Below, one piece after another: positions 21,931-32,252 of a stretch of 64,000 bases of DNA (positions are counted from its first letter, which is position 1; every line of letters starts with the position of its first letter). The stretch lies in NCBI GenBank assembly GCA_014529385.2, contig CM043953.1, positions 67,390,372 through 67,454,371 of the forward strand. The letters run 5' to 3'. Made by a program: the position numbers and the translations under genes. A model generated the notes under the pieces. The model was given only the letters and a program-made list of their open reading frames with translations, was not told the DNA's origin and did not search any database. This stretch comes from Adiantum capillus-veneris (Eukaryota; Streptophyta; Polypodiopsida; Polypodiales; Pteridaceae).

Positions 21931-22931
21931 GCTATTTCTACCTGGTTGCTTCTGCCCTTGAGGACCTCCTCCATCCTTATGATGCTCACATTTGGTTGAG
22001 TAGCAAGGGCTTGAGCTTGAGCACGAGGTGGCTGTAAAATTTGAGGTTGCAGTTGCTCTTGTGCTTGAGCTCTAGCACGGGGAGGACTTACTTGTTGTCG
22101 AGGACCTCTGACAGGGTAGTCATATCTTCTGGGATGAGGGCAATTATACATGTCGTGGCCATTTTCCCCACAATTGTAACACAACATTTCCCTTGCTTGA
22201 CGTCGCATTGGTGGCCGATTCCCACCATTCCCCTCAATAGTCCTTGCACCCTGCACAAGATTTACTCTCAACCCCTCTAGCTGGTTTGTGAGATTGTTTA
22301 TTTGTTGGAGCATATCTTCTTGTTGACCTCTATTGAGGTCTGGTGCATTAGGCACATTTGGAGGTATGTGAGAAGCTTCCATTGTTGTGATATTGCCTCT
22401 CAAAGCTAGCTGGCCAACTTGGGCTTGATAGAGAATCTTTCTATTCTTTTCCATAGCAATTCTTAAGGCATCTTCAAAAGTATTTGGAAACTTTCACTTT
22501 ACCTTCTCCCTTAGCAAGGGGTACAAACCTGAGATAAATCGATCCTTTTGGAGGAAATTGGGAGCTCGCTCACCAGGGTTTAGTGAGTCTGACCATTGCC
22601 CCCAAAGTTTCAGAAAATCTTCCTCATAGGTTGCATAACCATGAGGGTCAACTTGATGAAGGGCCAGAAGCCGTTGCCATAGTTCTTTTGCCGAATTGGA
22701 TCGTTGAAATCCTCGTAGGAAAGCCGCCTTCAATCCCTCCCAATCAGCTCTTTGGGTTGGATCTAGAGCCTGGAACCATACCCTAGCTTCTTCTTTGAGC
22801 ACCAAAGGAAAAGCTCTCAATTTCAATGCTTCGTCATCCCTCCCAGAGACAAGGAAATCCATCTCCAAGTTATCCAAAAAATCCCCAGCATTTTCCCCAC
22901 TACGCCCAAAAAAATTAGGGAAAGCCATCAT
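21926..22931 (-). pseudogene. gag: E2 Gag
   Basis: I place the start at the ATG pair 22931/22928 (MMAFPNFFGRSGENAGDFLD), which aligns with the E1 start region; a longer frame to 22964 overlaps ORF A. The capsid-like domain shows VWFQALDPTQRADW, SAKELWQRLLALHQ and LQKDRFISGLYP. A TGA at 22494 interrupts it. The frame then continues with a Pro/Gln-rich segment and the CCHC knuckle CYNCGENGHDMYNC near 22170-22130. Confidence 0.88.
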
Positions 22932-22950
22932 AAAATGGGTTGCCTTCCTC

Positions 22951-23163
22951 TCAATACAGCACAAAGATGAAAACGTCTAGGCCCAAATCATATCATATTA
23001 AGGGTAGAATAAATGGATTGATAGATGCATTAATCTTAGCTAGACGACGAGGGCCTAGTAAGTTCCTTATGATGTTTTGGAACCTAAGCTTTGTGCTAGC
23101 TATTATATGCACAGTTTGTCTAGCAAGAGGTTGGAAAGGTCCATATACATCCGTATGATTCAT
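22951..23163 (-). pseudogene. ORF A of E2, orthologue of E1 ORF A
   Basis: 70 codons plus stop, the same length as in E1. Reads MNHTDVYGPFQPLARQTVHI, STKLRFQNIIRNLLGPRRLA, NASINPFILPLI, then an in-frame TGA (22993-22995, where E1 has AGG), then DLGLDVFIFVLY. It ends 20 bases before the chosen gag start. The protein is 50/70 identical to E1, but most identical residues use different codons. Confidence 0.72.
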
Positions 23164-23172
23164 GGAGTATGC

Positions 23173-23382
23173 TTAAAGCAAGATGAAGATGTGAACATCA
23201 AAAGATACATTATACTCCAAAATAGGAAATATTATAGGGTCAGGGGACAACAATATCTCTCTCAATCTCTCAGCTCCAAAATAGAAGACCAATCTTTGTT
23301 GGAAAAAAATCTTTCTATCAATGCGTCCATTCACCCTAATATTCTAAACTGATTGAAAGTTGTAGAAAATGGGATTATTCAT
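23173..23382 (-). pseudogene. ORF B of E2, homologue of E1 ORF B
   Basis: 69 codons with a TAG at 23344-23346. After the stop it reads RIDRKIFFQQRLVFYFGAER, LSPDPIIFPILEY and SFDVHIFILL, matching ORF B of E1. It lies 9 bases upstream of ORF A, so the pair is in order B-A; E1 has A-B. Confidence 0.68.
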
Positions 23383-23409
23383 TGGTGCATTAAACTTCCA
23401 TGAAGCACT

Positions 23410-23913
23410 TCATTGAAGTTGAGATCTCTTGGATCCCACCATTTGAGAGATGCGAAGAATTTGCTCACCAGTGATTAGCCTAGCTTTGGTGTGACCATCT
23501 TCAGCTTTGTAGAGTTCATAGGTTTCAATGTCTACCCTCTCAACCACCTTGAGCCTTCTTGCTAGTAGTAGTTGGAGTGCATCACCATATGTAGCCTCTT
23601 GCCAATACCACACCCCATTGATGTGTAGCTACCCCTCCAAAAACTTGTTAATACCCGAGTTTGAGAGTGCTTTCACCACCTGAAGTCGAGGCTTCAAAGG
23701 AAGTGTCTTCACACTAGCCACAAAGCACTCAACACAATGCTTTGACCTAGGGACTTGATGACTACAAGATTTTCCTTGAAGCAAAGAAGGGTGTATGTAG
23801 TTAACTCTCTTTACCCGCATACATGCCGTTTGTCGATAAAGACGCTTCTTTTCTCGAGCTTCTTGGGGAGACCATAGTGGAAGTATCGAAGAATTTGATG
23901 GATCTTCCTTCAT
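23410..23913 (-). pseudogene. E2 leader ORF, about 168 codons, unknown function
   Basis: An ATG at 23913, 28 bases past the primer site, opens a frame that runs to 23410 with one TAG (23626-23628). It begins MKEDPSNSSILPLWSPQEAR. A Cys/His-rich patch follows (SCSHQVPRSKHCVECF), then LPLKPRLQVVKALSNSGINK. After the stop: WYWQEATYGDALQLLLARRL, ETYELYKAEDGHTKARLITG and EQILRISQMVG. I do not recognise it. E1 has no counterpart, since its leader goes straight to ORF A. It could be a captured host exon or a lineage-specific leader protein. Confidence 0.5.
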
Positions 23914-23940
23914 ACGATTGACAGAGCGCTGCTTGAGAAC

Positions 23941-23958
23941 TCCTCAATGGGGGAACCA
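23941..23958 (-). promoter_or_regulatory. E2 primer binding site
   Basis: The minus strand reads TGGTTCCCCCATTGAGGA, 5 bases inside the 5' LTR. It differs from the E1 site at two positions. Confidence 0.75.
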
Positions 23959-23963
23959 ATTTA

Positions 23964-24078
23964 TGACGAAGGAAATTTGGAATGGCGGCCTCTAAACCAA
24001 AACAAACTCCATTGCGCCACAAGGGAAATGAGATGAGGGCACCACCTAGTCTTCGAAGCGTGGACTAGGACTGCTACA

Positions 24079-24135
<57 letters not shown>

Positions 24136-25437
24136 GTCACTATGAATGAAGCATTAACCTTAGTGTGTGTACAAGGAATGGATAACTTCAAGCACTCCCA
24201 ACACAAATAGCATGTAGATTACTCAACAACAACTCAAGGATTAGCCAAAATCACATCAAGCACTCTCACACACACATAAAAGATTTCTCTTAATTAACAT
24301 AAGTAAGAGGAGGGGAGGTTACTAGCATAAAACAATTTGCACTCTAGAATGTGCAAGAATAGAGTGAATGAATGAGCTTTATGGGCTCATGGTGAGTGAT
24401 ACAAGGACTCAATGGGGCTGAGGGAGACTTGAAATTACAAAGGGGGGGGGCTCTTTATATAGGAAAGAGAGTGATTAGGAGTGAGGTTAAGATCCAAGTG
24501 TAATTTGTACAAATGAAGCTTGATTAGGGACATTGAACCAATGAAGAAGCTCCTTCCAAGTGATTTGTTGACCAATTTGCAACTAATTGGCTCCATCATC
24601 ACGTGTGTTGTCTTTACTCCTTCCTCCATAGCTTGAGTCCAAGAGCTTCCTTATTTTAAGATGTAAAGAATCTACATAAAATCAATACATATCTAGTAAT
24701 AATAGAAAAGGGTTGAATGAGAACTTATGAATTACAACAAGATTAAGCATGATTTGAGAGGTGATTAGAAGAGGAATTTGTGATGGTTTTTTGAGCTTGA
24801 GAGAGAGGAGGAAGGAGGGGAGGGTGAGAAGACTAATGGATGATTTTTAGAGAAGGTCTCAATGTGGAAAAGGAAGGGTGTGTGTGTAAAGGTAGAGGGG
24901 GTGGTCTCCACCACAGTTGAAAAAAGTGGCGTCCGCCATTTTTGTCATATCTCCTAGACCGTAGATGCAAAAATTATAAACAAAATATGGTCAGAATCTC
25001 CAGCTCATCAGCTACAACTTTGATGAAGACAACTTTTCTTAGATCGGAGTGGAAGTGTTTTTTAAAAATCCAGCAAAATCATGTGTCTGTTTCCTTCCTT
25101 TACCAAGTCTTCCACTTGAGTCCCATCTGTTTGAATCATCATATGGCTCCAAAACCATGATGATATGAGCCACTCATGACCCTTGAATCATGGGTGCATG
25201 TCTGCACAACCACATCATATTGTTTCTTTTCACATTTACATATTTTCCCTTCCCTTTACCACTAGGTTCTCCCTCTACCTTTCACCTCCGGTAAACTAGT
25301 CAAGAAAAAATTCCCATCAAATCATTTTTTGAATTTTTCCAAGAGGTTGTTCTCACTCTTTCTTTTATTTTAAACCTCTAGAAGCAAGGAAAACCAACAA
25401 AATATAGTAAACAAAAATTTGTGATAGGCTCAGATCA
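23964..25437 (-). repeat. E2 5' LTR
   Basis: A 1,474-bp direct repeat of 16302-17744 with a TATA element (TTTATATA at 24454, minus strand TATATAAA) and (GA)n at 24082-24133. It has a 45-bp segment before the (GA)n that is missing from the 3' LTR. Confidence 0.93.
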
Positions 25438-25441
25438 GTGT

Positions 25442-26658
25442 TTTCAAGTCTCCCGATCAATACTGCACAAAGAAACTATCACACTTTTTTCGAGGGAAAA
25501 TTCTCTAATTTTGAATGTGTTTGTGTATTTTTGAGTATGCGATTTTTGGTCCCGGGACCGTGATTTCGACCATGGGTGTCGTTCCACTCGTAGCAAGATG
25601 ACACGGGCACTGACAAAGTCTCACATTAATTTTTTGAAAAAACTCTATACTCTTTTTGTTTTTGCGGAAAGCTCTTTCAGTTTCCAATCCTTTGGTATGA
25701 CTCTCCCCCTAAGAAAATAGTTTTAAACTCTTCAAAATTCAAAATAAAAGAGAGTGGGAAGTTTAGGTTTAAAATTTGAAAGTCAAATTTTGAATTTTGA
25801 ATTAACAAGATTCATTAACCTTATCTCTATCTCTCTCCTTCTTTCTCTCTCTCTTTCTTTTCGAAACCCTACTCTGCTCTCTCAAACACAGCTCTCTGTG
25901 TGCTCCCTGCTCCTCTACTAAACGCCCTCCGTGCACCCCCCTATGCCTCTCCCAAATGCCCTCCCTCCCTACACCTCTCCCAAACGCCTCTTTTGCACCG
26001 CCGCTCTTGTGTGCCCTCTCTACGCCTAGAAGCGCCTTGAACAAAGAGCGCCCCTCTGTCGCCCTTGCTGCACCTCTTCTCCCAAACAAATAGCACCTCA
26101 CACTTCCCTTCCACCAATGAATATCCACCCTTTTCTGCCTCTCAAGCGTGCAACATCTCAGGACATCGAATGCCTTCTTGAGCCTCTCTCTCAAACGTGC
26201 AGAATCCTGTGGTGCCGCCTCTTTCGCCTTCTCTCTCCCTCTATGCGCCTCTCTCCCAAACACAATAGTGCCTCACAGGTAAGCTCAATCTTTTTTTTAT
26301 AAAAAAATTACCGCTCTCCATACAAAAACAGTAAAACAGTAAAACACTAAAACACAAAATTAGAAAAACAGAAAAGAACTAACCTTTGTATTGTACACTT
26401 TTTGTTGGTGTGAGAGAGGTCTTAGAAAGAGGAGTTGGTAGGGGGTGCCTGAATGACGATGCCACAGGTAAACCGGTAGATATTGAGTCCCAAAATTCGC
26501 AAGGGACTGCCTGCTATATGAATGGGGAGAGATGAGAAGAGGGAGAAAAATAGTTATTTGGAGTGAGAGAGAAAGGAGAGTAAGAGAGACAAACAGAGGA
26601 GAGGAAACTGAAAGAGAGGGAGGACTAATAATAAGGCCAAATTTAACAATTTAAATCC

Positions 26659-26662
<4 letters not shown>
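25442..26662. other. Unassigned sequence right of E2; pyrimidine-rich 25800-26280
   Basis: The first ~350 bases have no recognised feature. From about 25820 to 26280 the plus strand is C/T rich, with loose repeats of CTCTCCCAAACGCC. It ends CCTCACAG-GTAAGC at about 26280, which resembles an exon end with a 5' splice site. The long minus-strand open frame here (25802-26263) is Arg/Glu low complexity and unsupported. A decayed first exon or 5' UTR is possible. Confidence 0.35.

Positions 26663-26708
<46 letters not shown>
26663..26708. repeat. (GA)n microsatellite
   Basis: About 22 GA units at the left edge of satellite array 2. Confidence 0.95.
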
Positions 26709-29700
26709 ACACCTTGTGGTCTTGGGGCCGTAGGGTGTCAACATAGAGCATAGAGGGGTTTAGGGTAGCATAGAGCACACCTACGCCTTGGGCCATAGGG
26801 TATCAATGTAGAGAATTTAGGTTTTTTTTAATTATTGCCATGGACCATGACACCTTGTTGCCGTAAAGCAATAGGAGACAAACCTAGAGAAATGGTGGTT
26901 TCTTATTAGCATATGGCACAACAGCCATAAGATGCCAAGATATAGAGCATGGAGAGTTTTCCTTAGTATACAACAAACCCTATCGCCATAAAGACAGTAC
27001 CCTATGGCCTTAGGGCCATAGGTTGCCAAAAAACCCTCATAGTGGCTTCTAGTATATAGGGTGCCATATAGAGCATAGATCCATTCTTACTAGCATAGAG
27101 CGGACCCTCTGGACTTTAGGCAAAAGGGTGCCAATATAGATCATGGAGAGGCTCTTACTAGAATAGATGGGACCCTATGGTCTTCAAGACACATGGTGCC
27201 AATATAGAGCAAATAATGTTTTTTATTGACAAATATAGCTCCCTATGGCCCTAGGGCCATTGGTTGTCCAAAATCCATCATGAAGGGTTTCTTCAAATTG
27301 AAAACATAGAGGGAACATGACCCTTGGTTCTATAAGATGTCATTATAGAGCATCGAGAGCTTCTTACTAACATATAGGGGACCCTATGGCCTTCAAGCCT
27401 TAGGGTGTCAATATAGACCAAATAGTGCTTTATACCGGGATAGAGAGCACTCTATGGCCCTGGGGTCATAGAGTGTCAAAACAATGAGGGTTTTTTTGAA
27501 ACAACGAGGGAACCTTATGGCCTTGGGGCCATAGGATGTCAATATAGAGCATAGAGAATAGAGAGATTCTTACTAGCATAGAGGGAACCCTATGGCCTTT
27601 CGGCCGCAGGGTGTCATTATAGAGAAAACAAGGGCTCTTACTAGCATAGAGGGGACCCTATGGCCGCCAGTCCACAAGGTCTCCTCAATATAGAGAAAAT
27701 ATTATTTTTTACTGGCATGGAGAGCACCTTATGGACTTGGGTCCATAGGTTGCCAAAAAACCCTCATGAAGGAATTCTTTAAAACATACAGAGCACCTTA
27801 TGCCCTTAGGGTCATAAGATGTGTAGAGCATAGAGAGGTTCTTACTAGCATACATGGGACCCTATGTCCTTCAAGCCATAGGGTCCCAATATAGAGCATA
27901 GATCGGTTCTTACTAGCATAAAGAGACCAAATAGTGTTTTATACCTGGGGCCATAAGGTGCCAAAACAATGAGGGCACCTTGTGGACTTGGGGCCATAGG
28001 ATGTCAATATAGAGCATAGAGCATAGAGCATAGAGCATAGAGCATAGAGCATAGAGCATAGAGCATAGAGATCTTCTTACTATCATAGAGGGAACCCTAT
28101 GGCCTTCAGGCCATAGGGTGTCAACGTAGAGAAAATAGAGGTTCTTACTAGCATAAAGGGGGCCCTATGGCCTTCAGCCCACAAGGAGTCTCCTCAATGG
28201 CAAAGAGAGAAACCTATGGCTGTGGGTCCATAGGTTGCCTAAAAACCCTCATGAAGGGTTTCTTAAAAACATAGAGGGAAACTTGTGGCATTGGGGTCAT
28301 AGGATGTGGAGAGCATAGAGAGTACTTACTAGCATACAAAGGACCCTATGGCCTTCAGGTCGTAGGGTGCCAATATAGAGAATAGATCAGTTCTTACTAG
28401 CATAAAGACACCGAATAGTGCTTTATACATGTGGCCATAGGGTGCCAAAACAATGAGGGTTTTTCAAACCAATAAAGGCACCTTGTGGCCTTCAGGCCAT
28501 AGGATCTCAACATCGAGCATAGAGCATAGAGCATAGAGCATAGAGAGCTTCTTACTACCATAGAGGGAACCCTGTGGCCTTCAGCCCAGAGGGTGTCAAT
28601 ATAGAGAAAACAAAGGTTCTTACTAGCATAGAGGGGAGCCTATGGACTTCAGCCCACAAGGTCTCCTCAATATAGAGCAAATATTAAGTTTTATTGGCAT
28701 AGAGAACACCCTATGGCCCTGGGTCCATAGGTTGCCAAAAAACCCTTATGAAGCGTTTCTTCAAAACATTGAGGCCACCTTGTGGCCTTCGGGCCATAGG
28801 ATGCCAATGTAGAGCATAAAGAGGTTCTTACTAGCATGCAGGGGACTCTAGATCTATGGCCTTCACGCCATAGGGTCCCCATATAGAGCATAGATCTGTT
28901 CTTACTAGCATAGAGAGACCAAATAGTGCTTTATACCTGGGGCCATAAGGTGCCAAAACAATGAGGGTTTTTTCGAAACAATGAGGGCACATTGTGGTCT
29001 TGGGACCATAGGATGTCAATATAGAGCATGAGCATAGAGAGCTTCTTACTATCATAGAGGAAACCCTATGGACTTCAGGCCACAGGGTGTCAACGTAGAG
29101 AAAATAGAGGTTCTTACTAGCATAGAGGTGACCCTATGGCCTTCAGCCCACAAGGTCTCCTGAATGGCATAGAGAGAACCCTATGGCTCTGGGTCCATAG
29201 GTTGCCAAAAAACCCTCATGAAGGATTTCTTCCAAACGTGGAGGGAAACTTGTGGCCTTGGGGTATAGAGAGTTACTTCCTAGCATACAGGGGACCCTAT
29301 GGCCTTAAGGTCATAGGGTGCCAATATAGAGTTAGATCGGTTCTTACTAGCATAGAGACACCAAATAGTGCTTTATACATGTGTCCATAGGTTTCCAAGA
29401 GGTTTTTTTCGAAACAATGAGGGCACCTTGTGGCGTTCAAGCCATACGATCTCAACATAGAGCATAGAGCATAGAGCATAGAGAGCTTCTTACTACCATA
29501 GAGGGAAACCTGTGGCCTTTAGGCTAGAGGGTGTCAATATAGAGAAAACAGAGGTTCTTACTAGCATAGAGGGGACCCTATGGACTTCAACCCACAAGGT
29601 CTCCTCAATATAGAGCAAATAGCATTTTTTATTGGCATAGAGAGGACCCTATGGCCCTGGGTCCATAGGTTGCCAAAAAACCCTCATGAAGGATTTCTTT

Positions 29701-32190
29701 AAAACATACAGGGTACCTTGTGCCCTTAGGGTCATAAGATGTGTAGAGCATATAGAGGTTCTCACTAGCATATAGGGGACCCTATGTCCTTGAAGGCCAT
29801 AGGGTCCCAATATAGAGCATGGATCGGTTCTTACTAACATAGAGAGACGAAATAGTGCTTTATACATGGGGCCATAAGGTGCCAAAATAATGAGGGTTTT
29901 TTGAAACAATGAAGGCACCTTGTGGCCTTGGGGCCATAGGATGTCAATATAGAGCATAGAGAGCTTCTTACTACCATAGAGGGAACCCTATGGCCTTCAG
30001 GCCACAGGGTGTCAACATAGAGAGAAAAGAGGTTCTTACTAGCATAGAGGGGACCCTATGTCCTTCAGCCCACAAGGTCTCCTCAATATAGAGCAAATAG
30101 TGGTTTTAGTGGCATAAAGAGCACTCTATGGCCTTGGGTCCATAGGTTGCCAAAAAACCCTCATGAAGGGTTTCTTCAAAACATAGAGGGCACAAGGGGT
30201 CATAGGATGTGTAGAGCATAGAGAGGTTATTACTAGCCTACAGGGGACCCTATGGCCTTCAGGACATAGGGTGCCAATATAGAGCATAGATCGGTTCTTA
30301 CTAGCAAAGAGCGGACCCTATGGCCTTCAGGCCAAAGGGTGCCAATATAGAGCATAGATCGGTTCTTACTAGCATAGAGAGACCAAATAGTGCTTTATAC
30401 CTAGGGCTATAGGGTGCCAAAAAAATGAGGGATTTTTTGAAACAATGAGGGAACCTTGTGGCCTTGGGACCATAGGATGTCAATATAGAGCATAGAGCAT
30501 AGAGCATAGAGAGATTCTTACTAGCATACAAGGAACCCTATGGCCTTCAGGCCACAAAGTGTCAACGTATAGAAAACAGAGGTTCTTACTAGCATAGAGG
30601 GGACCCTATGGCCTTCAGCTCACAAAGTCTCCTCAATATAGAGAAAATAGTGTTTTTACTAGCATAAAGAGCACCCTATGGCCCTGGGTCCATAGGTTGC
30701 CAAAAAACCCTCATGAAGGGTTTCTTCAAAACATAGAGGGCACCTTGTGCCATTGGGGTCATAGTATGTGTAGAGCATGAAGAGGTTCTTACTAGCATAC
30801 AGGGGACCCTATGGCCTTCAGGCCATAGGGTGCCAATATAGAGAATAGATCGGTTCCTACAAGCAGAGAGCGGACACTATGGCCTTCAGGCAAAAGGGTG
30901 CCAATATAGAGCAAAGATCATTTCTTACTAGCATAAAGAGACCAAATAGTGCTTTATACCTAGGGCCACAGGGTACCAAAACAATGAGGGTTTTTCAATG
31001 GCATAGAGAGCACCCTATGGCCCTGTGTCCATAGGTTGCCAAAGAACCCTCATGAAGGGTTTCTTCAAATCATAGAGGGAAACTTGTGGTCTTGGGGTCG
31101 TCGGATGTGTAGAGCATAGAGAGGTTCTTACTAGCATACAGGGAACCTATGACCTAAAGGCCATAGGGTGCCAATATAGAGCATAGATCTGTTCATACTA
31201 GCAAAGATCGGACCGTATGGCCTTCAGGCCAAAGGGTGCCAATATAGAGCATGGAGAGGCTCTTACTAGAATAGAGGGGACCATATGGATTTCAATTGAC
31301 AAGGTGCCAATACAGAGAAAATAGTGTTTTTATTGGCATATAGAACATCCTATGGACCTAGGGCGATTGGTTGTCAAAAATCCATCATAGAAGGGTTCCT
31401 ATGGCCTTCAGCCCACAAGGTCTTCTCAATATAGAGCAAATAGTATTTTTCATTGGCATATAGAGCACCCTTGGGGCCCTTGAGGTCAACCCTATGGCCT
31501 TCAGGCCTTAGGGAGCCAATATAGAGCAAATGGTGCTTTATACTGGCACGGAGAGCTATGGCCTTGGGGCCATAGCAAAACAATGAGGGTTTTTTGGAAA
31601 CAATGAGGACACCTTGTGGGCTTGGGGCCATAGGAAGTCAATATAGAGCATAGAGCATAAATGATAGAGCAGAGAGCACAAAGAGATTCTTAGTAGCATA
31701 GAGGAAGCCCTATGGCCTTCAGGCCACAGGGTGCCATTACAGAGTAGACAGAGGTTCTTACTAGCATAGAGGGAACTCTATGGACTTCATCCCACAAGGT
31801 CTCCTCAATATAGAGCAAATAGTGGTTTTTACTTGCATGGAGAGCACCATATGTCCCTCGCGCCATAGGTTACTAGAAAACCCTCATGAAGTGTTTCTTC
31901 AAAACATTGAGGCCACCTTGTGGCCTTGGGGCCATGGGATGCCAATGTAGAGCATAGAGAGGTTCTTACTAGCATGCAGGGGACCCTATGGCCTTCAGGC
32001 CACATGATGCCATATGGTGTAGAGGCTCTAAAGGGATATTTAGGCCATTCAAGGGATACTACTTTGAGGTTCCTCTAATGTCATAAGAGAGCATGTGATC
32101 ACACTACCATAGAGTGGCCTAGGTACACTTGTAGAACCATTTTGTTGGCACCCTTTGGACCTAGGACCATAGAGGGGACTCTATGGCCCT
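26709..32190. repeat. Satellite array 2: higher-order dyad repeat, about 5.5 kb
   Basis: Tandem monomers of roughly 75-85 bp: ACCCTATGGCCTTCAGGCCATAGGGTG, then CAATATAGAGCATAGA, then GGTTCTTACTAGCATAGAGGGG. Variants recur in a fixed order, giving a higher-order unit. The marker CCACAAGGTCTCCTC occurs at 27672, 28179, 28654, 29148, 29592, 30070, 30620, 31413 and 31792, with spacings of 444-550 for most. Another marker, AAAAACCCTCATGAAGGGTTTCTT, recurs once per period. Short open frames within it are repeat artefacts. Confidence 0.92.
28013..28072. repeat. (CATAGAG)n local expansion
   Basis: The 7-bp word from the satellite spacer is repeated about eight times. Shorter runs occur near 28515, 29460 and 30485. 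Confidence 0.9.
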
Positions 32191-32252
32191 AGGTCCATAT
32201 GGATGTATTAATATCCATCTTGTCTAAATATATGTCATTTCTTTTACTGAAA

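Larger units (their letters stand above)
16302..25437 (-). mobile_element. E2: complete Tat-like Ty3/Gypsy retrotransposon
   Basis: A 9.1 kb element on the minus strand. LTRs are at 23964-25437 (5') and 16302-17744 (3'). The primer site is 23941-23958 and the polypurine tract 17745-17757. A 4-bp target duplication GTGT lies at 16298-16301 and 25438-25441. Its order matches E1, but it adds a longer ORF after the primer site and has the small ORFs in order B-A. Lesions: stops at 23626, 23344, 22993, 22494, 21649, 20395 and 18761, and frameshifts near 21920 and 20262. Confidence 0.93.

Noticed and set aside
25802-26263. 153-codon minus-strand frame rich in Arg, Glu and Gly
   Set aside because: It is the complement of a C/T-rich low-complexity stretch; no recognisable motif.
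28691-30531. Several 60-100-codon frames with shared words such as YGPKATRCPHCFEK
   Set aside because: These are translations of the satellite monomers; the similarity reflects the DNA repeat.
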